DNA from: Lepraria neglecta
Taxonomy: Eukaryota; Ascomycota; Lecanoromycetes; Lecanorales; Stereocaulaceae
Length of the DNA: 64,000 nucleotides
Assembly: GCA_033220425.1 (NCBI GenBank)
Contig: CM065650.1
Span: 1,612,001-1,676,000, forward strand
Direction of reading: 5' to 3'
The notes beneath the pieces were generated by a model, which saw only the letters and a program-made list of their open reading frames with translations, ran no database searches and was not told the origin of the DNA. Numbering within the stretch: the stretch's first letter is position 1; each line of letters opens with the position of its first letter. Positions 9,872 to 21,523 of this stretch are shown here, piece by piece. The position numbers and the translations under genes were made by a program.

Positions 9872-12723
9872 CTACTTCTTCGTCTTAGCGCTCTTCGAAA
9901 AAGAACCCTGAGGATCCGAACCCGCCGGATCATCAGCCTTCCGCTTCTGAGACCGAGTACGACCATCAATAACCAGCGCTTCATCATTCTGATTATGCTG
10001 GCGCACCTCTTTCGTCGCAGCTGTGGACTTGGGCTTCTTCTTTGGTTTCGTCCTCTCGATCATGGCTTCTTTTGGTGTCATGTACAGGAAATCTGCCACA
10101 GTTGTTTTGCATTTCGCTGCGTGCTTCTCTTTCTTGTCCTGGTCTAACGAGTTGACGCTCTTCCGGCACATGTCGCAATACCATAATTTCTTGGGCTCAT
10201 CGGCTTGGCTTAGTGGCTGAGTTGCTGCACTCGCTTGACTTCGTGGCTGTGGTGCTGCATTGGTCTGAGTCTCCGGTCTGGGACTCGTCTGTGTCTCCTG
10301 GTTCACTCGTGGGCGAGGCTGCCGTGCCTCCAACTGGTCATTGATCCCCTTTGTCATGTCAAAAATAGCAGTCTGCGCAGTGTCGCGCTCTTTTGTAAGG
10401 CGGCTGATAGTAACGTCGCGTTCCTTTGCGATGCGGTAACGCTCCCTGGTCATGCGGTCATAGTCCTTCTTGGTTTGCTCAAGTTCTTTGGCGATTCGCA
10501 CGCGGTCTTTTGCCATGTGCTCGAGCTCCTGGGTATGCAACAAACGCTCCTCGGCGATCACCCCATTGAAATGGCTATTCAGATGTGATTGGTTCAACTG
10601 GATCACTGTCATTTATTATGAAATAAATGATCGCTTGCATCACTCACGAAATAGCGTGGATGAGACTCGTTGGTCTCCAACATGTCATGGCAATCTTCGA
10701 ACGGGCACTCTCGTTGGGCCGGTTCAGGCAAGGGTTGAACTCGGTGGAGTTGGTCAATGTGGTCTTTCAGATCCTAAGCAAAACTTTAGATTTGGACGCC
10801 ATTGAAGAAGCGAAGGTCTTACCTCTCTCGTCCTATACTGGGCCATGTCCTCGTATCCCTCCTCGTCACAATATGGGCAGTAGAACGGTCCTGGATGACT
10901 TACTTGGCCAGCCGTAGGTATGAAAGGAGCAGCAGCCTGTACTTGCTGGAACGGAGATGTTAGGGTAGCCATGTCGTTGGGAGGGTTAGTAGGCAGTGTT
11001 TTGAGGAATGGGGGGACTGGAGGGAGATGTCGTCCGCCATGGAAGATGGGAGAATTCGATAAGGCGCCTACGTCCTCTGACTCTGGTTGCTCGTAGATCT
11101 CGCCCATACGATGGATAAAGACCTCTGGTGGGGGACGGCTTGTGTGAGAGCTCGTGAGCGTAGCGAATATCTGCTGTACTTTGGCGTCCAAAGCTGGGTC
11201 CGCCGAGCGGTCGATATCGAAGGAACCATGTCCCGGAATCTCGAGTACCAACGCCTCTGGGGGAGTGCGAGAATTGTAATCATGAGGGAAAAAGAAGTTC
11301 AGGGCATACTCGAAAGCCCGGCTGTTGTCCATTGTATCGTCGACTTCGCCCCAACTCGCGTACACGTGGAAGTATCCAATGCCAACACGAGCAACCTTCA
11401 GGGCCGTGGGATCAAATTTGCTCTTGTCGAAGAAGGATTGCCCTTTCATAGAAAGGGATCTGATTTGGAAATCGAACCCAGGCTTGTCGAAACACGGTTT
11501 TATGTCTTTGGCGAACGAGCGTGCCATCCTTGCGTGGGAGCTGACCTGGTATTCGGTGGTGGTTTGTACATTTGGTTGTCGGATGTCAATGAACATCCGT
11601 CCGTCTTTGTCTTCGGCGGGGTGTTTTTCTTCGTTCTCTACAAGCCGCTTGGCCATTTCAACTAAGGCTTTGTTGGTGAAGTCGGTGAGAAACATGCCTC
11701 CCTTGCGAAACTGGAATAGGACATGCGCTCCTTTCGGCGCAATCTTCGCAGTTTTGGCTTTGTTGATCGGGGTCGATGTAGAGTCACTGCCAGCTTTCTC
11801 TTTCTCTCTTCGCTCTACCTCCTGGATTTTTTGAATCATGGCTCTCACGTCCTCGGGCTTCATTGCCGGTACAGTGGTGTATGGTGCCTCTGGTGGCCCT
11901 GGAGCTACACTCGACTTGAGCATACCTTGCCACGCTGTCCGGAATTAGTCAATGCATCAAGTATCGATTGATTCCAAGACTTACCGTGTTGATCGAATAG
12001 TTCCTGACTCTTCGCATCTCTCTTCGCCTCGGCGTCCTGCATAGCCTTGATAATTGTCAAATTCTCTCCACGTCGTGTCGGCTTCCCCCCACTGGGTTCC
12101 TCATCTTCGTCGGAGCTTTGACCTTGGTCGTCCTGTGTTTGCGCGGCCTGTGCCCTCGCGTGGCGATCATTTTCGAGCTCAGCAATCCTGGCTGCGGTTC
12201 TTGGTGAGGGAGGATTCTTTTCAAACTCTTTCGACCAGTCCACACCTTGGCTCTCGACAGGATCGGGATCTTCGGGGCTGATCCAGAAGTGGTATGTTGG
12301 TAGCTCGTCCTCTTGCAATGCGATGTAGTATAGGTTGCGAATTGTCTTTTGCTCTTCTGTGACCCTGTCATGGACGGAGAGTGGTCGAGTCTGATAATCG
12401 TAGACGTTTGACAAAGTGAGGACTGCTGTACTGGGGATAACATCGCCAACAAAATTTGAGGCACGGATCAACTTTCCCAAACAAAATTTTCGGTCCAGCC
12501 GACCGTTTCGTGCATCGGTAATCATGTCGGGGGTTAGTGGAAGGGGTTTCTTCTGTCTGGGCATGCGTAGTCTGCCAACATTGGTGTCGAACTCGGTCGG
12601 AAGGTCGTCTTCGGTGGCAGTCTGGCCAGGCTTGAGACGAGGTTCGAGCGGAGGACCGGTAGTCACACCACCAAAACCAGACGATGTCGAGGAGAACATA
12701 CCATTAAGCATCGAGAAAGCCAT
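9872..12723 (-). CDS. 900-aa zinc-finger protein, unrecognised
   Basis: Four exons on the minus strand: 12723-11985, 11934-10823, 10773-10648 and 10597-9872. Introns are about 50 bp with GTAAG or GTGAG donors, and all phases close to 900 residues. Three zinc-binding clusters are visible near the C-terminus. They are Cys599/Cys602/His622/His627 (split by intron 2), Cys640/Cys645/His664/His668 (split by intron 3) and Cys800/Cys803/His818/Cys822 (WYCDMCRKSV..KHAAKC). Residues about 674-754 form a charged coiled coil (KELEQTKKDYDRMTRERYRI). The tail is lysine-rich with likely nuclear localisation signals (KPKKKPK, RSQKRK). The N-terminal 600 residues match nothing I know; FHVYASWGEVDD and PEALVLEIPGHG are conserved-looking stretches. 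Start 12723 (MAFSMLNGMF) is preferred to an in-frame ATG at 12873. A nuclear role is inferred, not shown. Confidence 0.8.
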
Positions 12724-13881
12724 TGTTTTCAGCGATTTCGGTGCTTTGTGCAGGTACTGAGGTCTTGAGATACAATTATGGTTGACAAGAAAAAGTATTG
12801 AGGTCTTGAGCTTCTGAATGATGTTCACAATGATGCTATGAACGATGTTGTGATAGAGAAGGAAGTGTTTCAAGACTGTGAGAGAAGATGGTAGGAGTAG
12901 TTGATGACAATAGATCCTGACAGAAGAAGATGATAATAGATGCTGGTGATAGATGGCAACAATAGGAAAGTGCTATTAAATTAGATGATAGAAGCAAAAG
13001 TTTTTGAAACATCGACAACAGCCAGAGACAATAGGAAACTCCTGAGAGCGGAGGTTTCAGGGAAATCAGGAGGTTGAATTCACTCTTCACTATATGGTGA
13101 TGAGTCCCGGCAGCCATTTTTCAATAACGCTGCGGAACAACAATATGTATTTGCCTTTTGGGGTAGGAATTTCAGCACTTCACTTCTTGTACATCCGAAA
13201 ACGGTTTCAAATATCCAGAACAAAGACGAAAAACAAAAGGTATGGAATCTCAGCCGCATGGGGATACATTGCTGCACTGAGACAATGGAGGAATGTGAGA
13301 TAAAACATCTCCATTCACAAAATCTGTATCTCAATCTGGTAAGATCTGCGTCTTATGAGTATGGCCAGAAGCGCGTGTGCCAGCATAGAGAAATGGGACA
13401 TGATTAAAGGAGGCATACTCGGGGTGGTCAGCCCCCTTTCCGTGATGTTTTGAGCATTTCGATTTAACTATTCTGCACATTCGAAAGGTAAAATCCAATG
13501 ATTTCAATGTCTTCTGCGCTTTTACACTGATGAATCTTGCCATATTCGATGGGAGCAGACCTATTTTGGCAGAACCTGAGCTCTGTAGGAGGCTGCATGA
13601 TCTACTTTCTGACATGACAAAATCATAGTTCGGAGCCAGAGTTTGGGGGGTGTGAGTAGAGAACATGGCAAGAAATCGGGTCCGTGACCTCAAAATGGCA
13701 CGCTTATAAGCAGTTGTTGCAAGAAATAGCAAAAACATAAAAGAAAACTGCCGAGGCTGCAAGGGGGGCTGCCAGACTTTCGAAAAGGACGAGTTGGCAG
13801 CCTGTCCTATTCTTAAGATATTTATCTCCGTTCTCTCCGCAAAGTCCTCTCCATGCCTATGAGCTCCAACAATACCTGAGA
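12724..13881. other. Divergent intergenic region
   Basis: Lies between the starts of the zinc-finger gene (minus) and the hydrolase gene (plus). Frames at 12836-13117, 13080-13334 and 13331-13762 on the minus strand lack domains and codon character. I see only promoter-length spacer. Confidence 0.45.
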
Positions 13882-15090
13882 ATGGAGCAGTGGTATCGTC
13901 AAAACAAGACTCTGATACCTTGGGTCCTCCTTGGCCTTGAAGTCGCCATCTCTGTCGGCATCCGCCTCTACAAAATCAACAGCTCAGACCAAGACGCCCG
14001 CGTAGTTCCCTCACCCACGAAGACCCTCCTCCCCAAGCTCTCCGCCTTCGAAGCAGCAGACCTACCCTACCCACCCGACGCCTACCCCAATGCACGAGAC
14101 GTGCAATCCCCCTACGGCAGCCTACGAGTATACGAGTGGGGTCCCGAAGACGGGAAAAAAGTCGTGCTGGTACATGGAATATCGAACCCCTGTGTGGTAC
14201 TAGGAGCAATTGCCCACGGGCTCGTCGATAAAGGATGCCGAGTCATTCTTTTCGACCTCCCAGGCCGTGGCTACTCCGAGACTCCAGTGCCCACACCACA
14301 TTCTGCGCGCCTCTACACAACCACTATTCTCCTCGCTCTAGCCTCTTCCCCCATATCCTGGACAGGCAACGGAAATACATTCTCTCTAATAGGCTACTCC
14401 CTCGGCGGCGGCATCGTCGCGAATTTCACATCTCACTTCCCCACCCTCGTCTCCTCTCTCATCCTCCTCGCCCCCTCCGGGCTTCTCAGAGCGGAACATG
14501 TCACATGGACGAATAAATTCCTCTACAACACCGGGCTAATCAACGAAACAACGCTAGAGGGAATCATAGCTCGGAAATTGCGAAATGGCGATCCGCCAAC
14601 GAAACCAGGGAAGCCGACGGAGGAAGTCGCGCCCGCTGCCCCCGTATCGGAAGAACTGCCGAAGCAGAAGTTGGGTGTTACGCCTAAGATGGCTGAGCTG
14701 TCGAGGGCAAGACCCGGGATTACTGTTCCCAAGTTTGTGGCGTGGCAGCTCGATGCGCACCCTGGGTTCGTGAAGGCGTTCATGTCGGGGATTCGGCACG
14801 GGCCTATTGCTGGTCAGCATGAGATTTGGAGACGGATTGGGGAGAGGTTGGCAGCGCAGAATGCGTCGAGTGAGGAACGGTATGCAAAGGAGGGGTTGCA
14901 GGGTGGGAAGGTGCTGGTTATTGGCGGGTTTAAGGACGTTTTGATTGTTAAGAACGAGCTGATGGAGGATGCGACGGAGGTTTTGGGTAAGGATCATGTG
15001 AGGTTTGAGTGGGTTGATGCTGGGCATGAGTTACCGGTGACGAAAAGTGAGGAGACTGTCGGGTTCATTTGGAACTTTTGGCAGGGTTAG
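13882..15090 (+). CDS. Alpha/beta hydrolase with N-terminal membrane anchor
   Basis: A single-exon protein of 402 residues. A hydrophobic segment at about 11-29 (LIPWVLLGLEVAISVGI) looks like a signal anchor. The hydrolase fold follows: oxyanion HG in VVLVHGI (98-99), FDLPGRGYSE (124-132), the nucleophile elbow GYSLGG with Ser173, a likely acidic residue in GGFKDVLIV, and the catalytic His382 in AGHELP. All three catalytic positions are present, so it should be an active serine hydrolase. The substrate is unknown. Between fold halves (about 230-265) is a Pro/Glu-rich insert that probably belongs to the lid. The first half has strongly C-ending codons, typical of a well-expressed fungal gene. 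Confidence 0.85.
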   Translation: MEQWYRQNKTLIPWVLLGLEVAISVGIRLYKINSSDQDARVVPSPTKTLLPKLSAFEAADLPYPPDAYPNARDVQSPYGSLRVYEWGPEDGKKVVLVHGISNPCVVLGAIAHGLVDKGCRVILFDLPGRGYSETPVPTPHSARLYTTTILLALASSPISWTGNGNTFSLIGYSLGGGIVANFTSHFPTLVSSLILLAPSGLLRAEHVTWTNKFLYNTGLINETTLEGIIARKLRNGDPPTKPGKPTEEVAPAAPVSEELPKQKLGVTPKMAELSRARPGITVPKFVAWQLDAHPGFVKAFMSGIRHGPIAGQHEIWRRIGERLAAQNASSEERYAKEGLQGGKVLVIGGFKDVLIVKNELMEDATEVLGKDHVRFEWVDAGHELPVTKSEETVGFIWNFWQG

Positions 15091-15668
15091 TACATGTAGT
15101 CAATGTCGAGCATGAACAGCGAAATAGAGATAATGCGAAGAGGCGCAACTTGCCCCAGTAGTCAAGACGCCTCACTGTGGGACGTAGCCCAAACATCCAA
15201 ATTAAACTGGGCCACTTCCCTCTGGAATGTTTCTCGTAAGGGAAACCACCCTGTCTTTGCAGTGATTGAGCCACTTCTTCAGAGTAAAATCTCCGTTTCC
15301 AACTCAACAAATCATGTCTTTGCCAGAGTTCTTCGTATAAAGATCCTGATTGTAGCTCTGCTTAGACTCGCAGTGAAGCTATACGCACGTCGTCAGTACA
15401 CTTGCAGAGCGCAATAGTGACGAACATCCTGGCCAAACCACTTTCAAACAGAATAAGATCAATTGATGGGGAAGGCTAGCGTTCAGCGGCAATTGACCTG
15501 GATAGAAGAAGCTACCGGCCGATTGTTAGCCAATGTATGTACAGCACGTGCTAGCTATAAGAAATGAAAAAAGCACGCATTCTATTCCCACGATTCATCA
15601 GTTGAAAGCAATTTTAGCCACTCCGCTGAGTGTCCTATCCTCACCGCCATGACCGGCTCGTAATGGAC
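15091..15668. other. Convergent 3' spacer
   Basis: Between the stops of the hydrolase and ornithine decarboxylase genes. No domain-bearing frame, repeat or RNA gene is visible. Confidence 0.5.
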
Positions 15669-17012
15669 TCAATAGTTCAGTAAAGCCGACGCACCGGGCT
15701 CACTGGAGACATAGAGTATGTCATGATTGTCTGTGAAGCCATTGAACCTCGTAGCGGAGCATTTCGTGTACGCGCCCATCTCCTCAAAGTAAAGCCAGTC
15801 GCCCACATCAAGCACTCCATGAAGTGTGCAAGTCTCCGTAATGCGGTCGATGCCGTCGCAAGATTGACCCCAGACGGAGTATACGACATTGTGCGTAGAC
15901 TTATCGCGCTTGCTCAAGACACGAGGAGTCACGAACTGGTGATCGAAGATCAGGTTAGAGAAGTTACCATAGACCCCGTCATTGAGGTAGATCATGTAGT
16001 TCGTCTCTCCAGTGGCTGGATCCACGATGTCGCGGCGGGCAATGATGTTGCATGCGAGGGTGAATGCTGAAGCGACGTAGTATCTCCCCGGCTCGCCGAT
16101 GATGCGGACACCAGGCGGGAAATGCTCGTCCAGGGCTTTGCTGAGAACGTCGGCCATGGCCTCGAAGAGGTCGCCGGAAAATCCTCCACCCACATCCAAA
16201 GTCTTGAGGTTGTAACCGATGTCAGAGGCTTGGTCAAATACGATGCGGGAGTCTTGTACTGCCCTAGCAAAACACTGAGGGTCCGACGCGCCGGATCCAA
16301 CATGGAAGCTGACCCCCACGACATTGAGGTCAAGGTCCTTCGCAAGGGTCAACAGATCATTTATAGTGTCCATAGAGGCTCCATATTTGTCACTAAGCCG
16401 ACATGCCGCGGAAGAGTCGTCCGTCAAGATACGCAGGAACAGTTCTGCCTCTGGGAAGAACCGCTTGATCTTGTAGAGCTCATCGGTGTTGTCAAAGGTC
16501 ATCTGCTTGACCCTTTGCTCTGCAGCGTAGCGCACGTATGATTTGGTCTTGCACGGCTGAGCGTAGATGATCCTGGATGGATCGACGCCAAGGTTCAGGA
16601 CTGTTTCAATCTCTGCCTTGGATGCACAGTCGAAGCCGGTACCGAGCTCTGCAAGAAGACGGAGGACCTCTGGATTAGGGTTGCATTTGATGGCTAGGCA
16701 TTGTCAGTATGACATCTCTGAAGAAGAGGCTGACAATGACCCACCATAATGGGGCTTGACCCTCTTAAGGTTCATCTTCCAACGCAGGTGCTGTCTATAC
16801 ACCTCGCCCATATCGGCCACGAAAAAGGCATCTTCATCTCCTGGAGCACATGTATCGGTGTCGATACTCTCGATGCGTGCCTTGGACACGTCTTTAATCA
16901 ATTGTTTCCCAAGCTCTTTGCCATGTTGGCTGCTATGATCGACTGTCGATGATTTTTCATTGAGATTAATTGATGCATATTGTTGGGTAAGATTTGTGGC
17001 TGAAAGTGCCAT
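15669..17012 (-). CDS. SPE1: Ornithine decarboxylase
   Basis: Exons 17012-16745 and 16693-15669, with a 51-bp intron (GTGGGT..CTAG), give 430 residues, the usual size. The enzyme decarboxylates ornithine to putrescine, the committed step of polyamine synthesis (EC 4.1.1.17), in the cytosol. Visible family marks are the pyridoxal-phosphate lysine in RVKPHYAIKCNP (Lys92, directly at the intron), HVGSG (220-224), DVGGGFSG, GEPGRYYVASAF (289-300) and the catalytic cysteine in WGQSCDGID (Cys368). The C-terminal FNGFTDNH and SSEPGASALLNY agree. Fungal ODCs are controlled by antizyme and by long mRNA leaders. The 1-kb upstream gap would allow a long leader, but none is proven here. Confidence 0.95.
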
Positions 17013-18023
17013 TCGCTTGCAAGGCTTGCAAGACTGAGGGATTTTTGTGACGGGACGAAAGCTGTGTTAGGGAGGCTTGTAGATGTCTGCCCCAGGAATG
17101 ACACGGCCGGTCCTCCTCGACTCTTCCCCGGGAAGAGGAAGAACCGCTGAAGACTTCCTATGCGGCAGCTGAGATGGCGAAGACAACGGTAGGTTGTTTA
17201 AAAAAGACTCAAGCAGGGGAAGCTCGGGGTCTTGAGTGGCGGACACCTGGAGGGGGCAGATCGTTGAGGATGTGTGGGTGTGGGCGTGAGGCAGGATCTT
17301 GAAGACTGAACTGCGTCGAGGTTGATAGAGCCGTGTTGTAGGTCTTTTCTAAAATGAACAGACGCAGACTGGATTCAAATGTCTGTTCAGTCCTTTATTA
17401 GCTAGGGTCAGAAGGAAGAGTCTCGGTGTGTGCGGCAGTTGTTGCCTTGTGCTTCGAGGCTCTGGCCGCATGAAATCTGAGACATACCTGCAGAAAGATC
17501 TGGGGTTTCAGAACATGCACGACGCTGTGTACAATGAGTCGAAAAGTGGGGGTATGAGATGTTTTTGAAGATGGTTTCATGGTGCGAGTAATTTTTGGGC
17601 CAGGCACTTTTCTTCCGCATGCAGCGGTCAAGCGCGATGACACAACTAGACTCGGCTAGGTTCGCACTTGCCCTTGCAACACTTGGCGTACCCTGAGGCT
17701 GGATTCTGACCTAAATTTAAAATGATTTCTCATACGATTGCATACGAGCATCTCCAGATACCAATACATCATACAGCTGAATGAGCTTTACGCTTTAGAC
17801 ATGTGGTGAAATGCAGTGTGTCAGTGTCATCGTCTTATGCCGACATGTTCAATCCGTTGAACAGTTAAAATTCAATTGTAGTCGGTCCCTGTGGAACGTC
17901 GTATTCAATATCGTATCCATTAGTTCTATCTCTGTGAGGCTTTGATATATGTGCAGCTGAAAGCTGAAGCTGAGATACGACTACCACTGGGGAAAAAATC
18001 TAAGGAAGTTGATAGTCAACTCC
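17013..18023. other. Upstream region of ODC
   Basis: One kilobase between the ODC start and the methyltransferase stop. Short frames are present (for instance minus-strand ATGs at 17104 and 17643), but none shows a domain. Some could be upstream reading frames of the ODC leader. CT-rich runs occur, but I cannot place a promoter. Confidence 0.4.
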
Positions 18024-19279
18024 TCAGCTTCGATCAGCTCTTTCGTCTTTCTCCTTGCGGAAGACGTAGACATCAACGGCCTCAAGCGCTTGTTCAGTAT
18101 CAGCTCGCTGTTGGTCGGGTAGTAGAATAGCGTAATTTTCGGCCTTGATGAGCCCAGCTTTGGCCATCAGATCAAAGAAGACGGCTTCGCTGTCGTGACG
18201 TACTTTCATCGCAACTACAACCAGAGCAGGTGGCGATCTTTCAATTACGGCCGCCAATGTTTTTACAAGCGCTGGTATGCTATCGCAGTTGTAAGTGCAA
18301 TCTGACACCATCACGAGATCACATTGACCTTGTCTGATGAATTCAGGAAGGGCATCGTCCCAGTCCAAAGTAGCGGTGGTGATTTTGCCTGTACCGGAAG
18401 ATTTTCTGGCCTTGCTGACATTGTAGTCCATGATTGCCATCGCTTCCGGTAGATCAGTCAAGAGAACGTCACTTATAGGGCAGAGATGAGCAATCTCTAA
18501 GCCCACGATGCCACAACCGCTCCCGAGCTCAAGAATTTTTGGGCCATGAGGAGTGGTTCTCGTCAGGGTCATAGCAAGATGAGAAGTTGGCTGTGGGTGT
18601 AGTACGATGTCGCTAAGGAAGGCGGCCAAGGCAATCCCTGCGTCCCTAATGTTCCGAAAGTAAGAAGCAGACAGAACAGAGAATGTGCCCAAAATTAACT
18701 AATTCACCAAGTTCATGTTCGTGCACTGTTCTGCACGGGGAAAACTTTCCCAATAAAGGCAAAGAAGACCGGTGATTTGGAGCAAACTGTGAAGAACAAG
18801 AGCAGGAACCAAACCACCTACCAGATATGACGAGCAATGCTCTCCCCAGTCTGCTCATATATCGACCTCCCTTCCCCCTGCGCCGTCTTGTACCTCCGCT
18901 CAATCTTGTTGCCAGCCTGGGGATCGTCCCAACCGAAAGTATCACTTCGAGCGCTGAGAATCTCGGGCAAGTCATTCAAAAGAACAGTGTCGGCCACTTC
19001 TGTGCATTGAGTGCTCACAAGGAGCCGCATAAACTTCGTTCCACGGGAGGGCAACTTTCCAACCTCTATCCAGGCAGTCCGCATGCCCTTCTTCCACAGG
19101 ACTGTATGCCATTCCGTCATTGGTTCTTCCCAGTAGTCTGTAATGATCATTGCATGAAGCGTGAGGTTGCCAGGGTAGAAATCATCCCCAAGATCCGTAG
19201 TAATAGTAATGAGGGCTCGGACATTGCCGGTTTTTGTATCAAGTTTTGGCGGCTTGAGGAAGCGTATGTAGTAGACCAT
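18024..19279 (-). CDS. Family-16 (METTL21-like) methyltransferase
   Basis: Exons 19279-18822 and 18645-18024, with a longer 176-bp intron, give 359 residues. The junction rebuilds ARHIWDAGIALAAF, a hallmark of this fungal family. The S-adenosylmethionine site is ILELGSGCGIVGLEIA (190 onward), followed by LLTDLPEAM and the post-motif VSDCTYN (about 267-272). The N-terminal 150 residues (MVYYIRFLKPPKLD) form the extra beta domain common to these fungal enzymes. Relatives methylate lysines of proteins such as chaperones or elongation factors. The target here is unknown. ATG 19279 is the first ATG of the frame and has a good context (ATCATGG). It is divergent from the gene at 19858. Confidence 0.85.
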
Positions 19280-19857
19280 GATGAGAGGTAGTCGTCCAAG
19301 TGTGGGACTCGGAGCGTGAGTCAGGTCGTAGCGAAGAGACACAGGAGATAGCGCACAATGACTTGATTAGCAGTCCAACAGTTCATCCATTGATCACACT
19401 AATTCATGGAGCGACTGTGATGGCATTCAAATGAGGAAACATACGTCCAAGTAAGGGCTTTCGTGGAAGACAGAGCCTTCAGATCTACACTTTTTCAATC
19501 CCTCCTTGCCGCAAGTCTGCTCTTCGGAGTATCAAACCTGTGCCTGACTATCAGGGCTCAGGTCCACCGAATGCGCATTGGCGCATCCTTGAGATGGAAT
19601 ATCGATATTTAACAGCTCTGATCCATGCAAAGGGAGAAAATTCTGCTCCTTGGGGAACGGAAATCTGAAAAGGCTGACCCGGAACGTCGGCAAATCGCCA
19701 GGTGAAGATCCGACAGATCGATTCGAACACGGCTGAGCAACATGATGAATGCAACACCCAAAGACACTCAATGTACCATTACATCCCTCCATTATGATCG
19801 CGCACCAATCCTCAACACGCCAACAATGACCTAAACCCCACCCACACACTCCCCACC
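19280..19857. promoter_or_regulatory. Divergent promoter region
   Basis: 578 bp separate two divergent starts and must hold both promoters. The plus-strand side just before 19858 is CA/CT-rich. No specific operator could be recognised. Confidence 0.4.
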
Positions 19858-21158
19858 ATGCGCCGCATAGACGACCCCCGAATCCGACAAACCCTCAACC
19901 AAATCTCCCAAAACCTCGAAGCAGCAAACCAAACAACCCAAGCCTCCCTCTTCACCTTCTCCCAAACCTACATCTCCCCCTGCCTCTCCTCCCTAAATAC
20001 CTGCCTCGAAGCCTCCTGCCAGCCCTGTTTCGCCGCCGCGCGAGGCGAGCACGACCGCCGGGGACCCCACCATCGGCGGCAGGCGAGAGGAAGAGAGAGT
20101 CTTGCGTTTGATTTTTATGATGATTGGGAGCAGGATGAGGTGGAGTGGGGGAATGATGAGTTGGATCGGTTGCTGAGCGGGAATGATCATGGGGGACAGC
20201 AGCCGGGGAAGCATGGGGGGATGAGTTATGGGAGTCGGGGCCTGGTGGGAAGGACGAAGGATAGAGGGGAGGAGAACGATCCGAATGTTGTGCCGCAGTC
20301 TACTATATTTGGTTTCTTGGAGCGACTGCCGTGGAAGATTGGGGGGAGGGGAAGGCGATATCGACCTGGTGTGGCTGATTTGCAGGAAAATGTGGGACGC
20401 GGTGGAGTGGAGGCTGAGCCGTTGATTGCAGATGGTGAGGATGAAGGGAGAGGGAGACATGGAAGGAGTAGGAGTGGGACTGTGGGGAGTAGGGATACTA
20501 CTAATTCGTTAAGTTCGAGGGGGGATTTGTTCCCGAGTGAGGACGAAGATGATGCTGTGCCTTTGGATGATGAGTTTGCTATGGTGCTGGAGAGGAGAAC
20601 TACGGGTGCTACGAGTGATGATCATAGTAGTAAGAAGAAGGGGAAGAAGAGGCTGTCGGCGTCGAGGACGTCTACGAAGAGTACATCTACGAAGGAGACG
20701 AGGAGTCTGAAGAAGAGGAGACGAGGCACATCTACTTCTAGCGGGAAGGAGTCCGGTTTAGCAGAGAGCGCAGAGGAGGAGATGCCATCTATGGTTGACC
20801 TGAAGCAAGAGGAGGAACGTGTGCGACGAGAAGAGGAGGCTCAGGTTGAGGAGAGGCGACAGGCGGCGCATAGGTTGGCTCGTGAACGGGGTTTGAGCAG
20901 CCCAGCGGAGGCGCCAGAAGTAAGAGGCTTTGTGTGATTACTGTGTGATTATGCTAACCGCTGAAGCAGGACGTCAAGAAAGGGGCTATCGTTCAGGAGT
21001 CACAGTTGCTCTCGCCCACTGAGGAGGACCAACCCACCATTAATCCACCGCCAGAATCCCCAACATCACCAACCGACTCCAAACCATCTGAGCGACCACC
21101 ATCCCCCAAGGGGAATCCGGACCCCGAACCACCGAGACCCCCAGACGACTCGTCTTAA
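19858..21158 (+). CDS. Conserved fungal protein of unknown function
   Basis: Exons 19858-20919 and 20970-21158 (50-bp intron, GTAAGA..GCAG) give 416 residues. The first 60 residues (MRRIDDPRIRQTLNQISQNL and SSLNTCLEASCQPC) and the block FGFLERLPWKIGGRGRRY look strongly conserved in Pezizomycotina; this is from memory. The rest is low-complexity: an acidic patch (SEDEDDAVPLDDEF), a Ser/Thr/Lys-rich tract (about 260-300), a Glu/Arg-rich helix (KQEEERVRREEEAQVEERRQ) and a Pro-rich tail ending PPDDSS. There is no transmembrane segment or catalytic motif. The Cys cluster could allow lipidation or metal binding, but this is speculation. Confidence 0.75.
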
Positions 21159-21523
21159 TGAACTTTGTACATAATGATTGTGTTAAGTGTATGATATTGC
21201 ACTTCAGCGAGTATGCACTAGCTATATTGGTATAATGATTCATTGTCAATTCATTGATGCTAGCTACCTAAGATATAGAGCATCGTAGAGGTTGGGTATC
21301 GTGAGCGGCGTATCGAGAGAAGTAACCTAAAGAAAGATCCAAAAACATGAAAATGCGAAGCAAAAAAACACAACCGACCTTTAGGTCCACGCTATGCCTC
21401 CCATAAAATACAAGATGCCCTGATTCGCTATGCACAATTTCCTCCCAAACCTGATCTAGGAAACATATAATAAGAAAAGAAAGAACGAGCCTTCAAGGCC
21501 GTGTTCACAAACAAGATTTGAAA
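21159..21523. other. Convergent 3' spacer
   Basis: 365 bp between two stop codons. It contains A-rich stretches that could serve in 3' end formation. No gene. Confidence 0.5.

Noticed and set aside
12724-12873. Extended start of the zinc-finger gene
   Set aside because: The extra 50 residues are AT-driven (Ile/His/Asn-rich) and unlike the rest; ATG 12723 gives a normal start.
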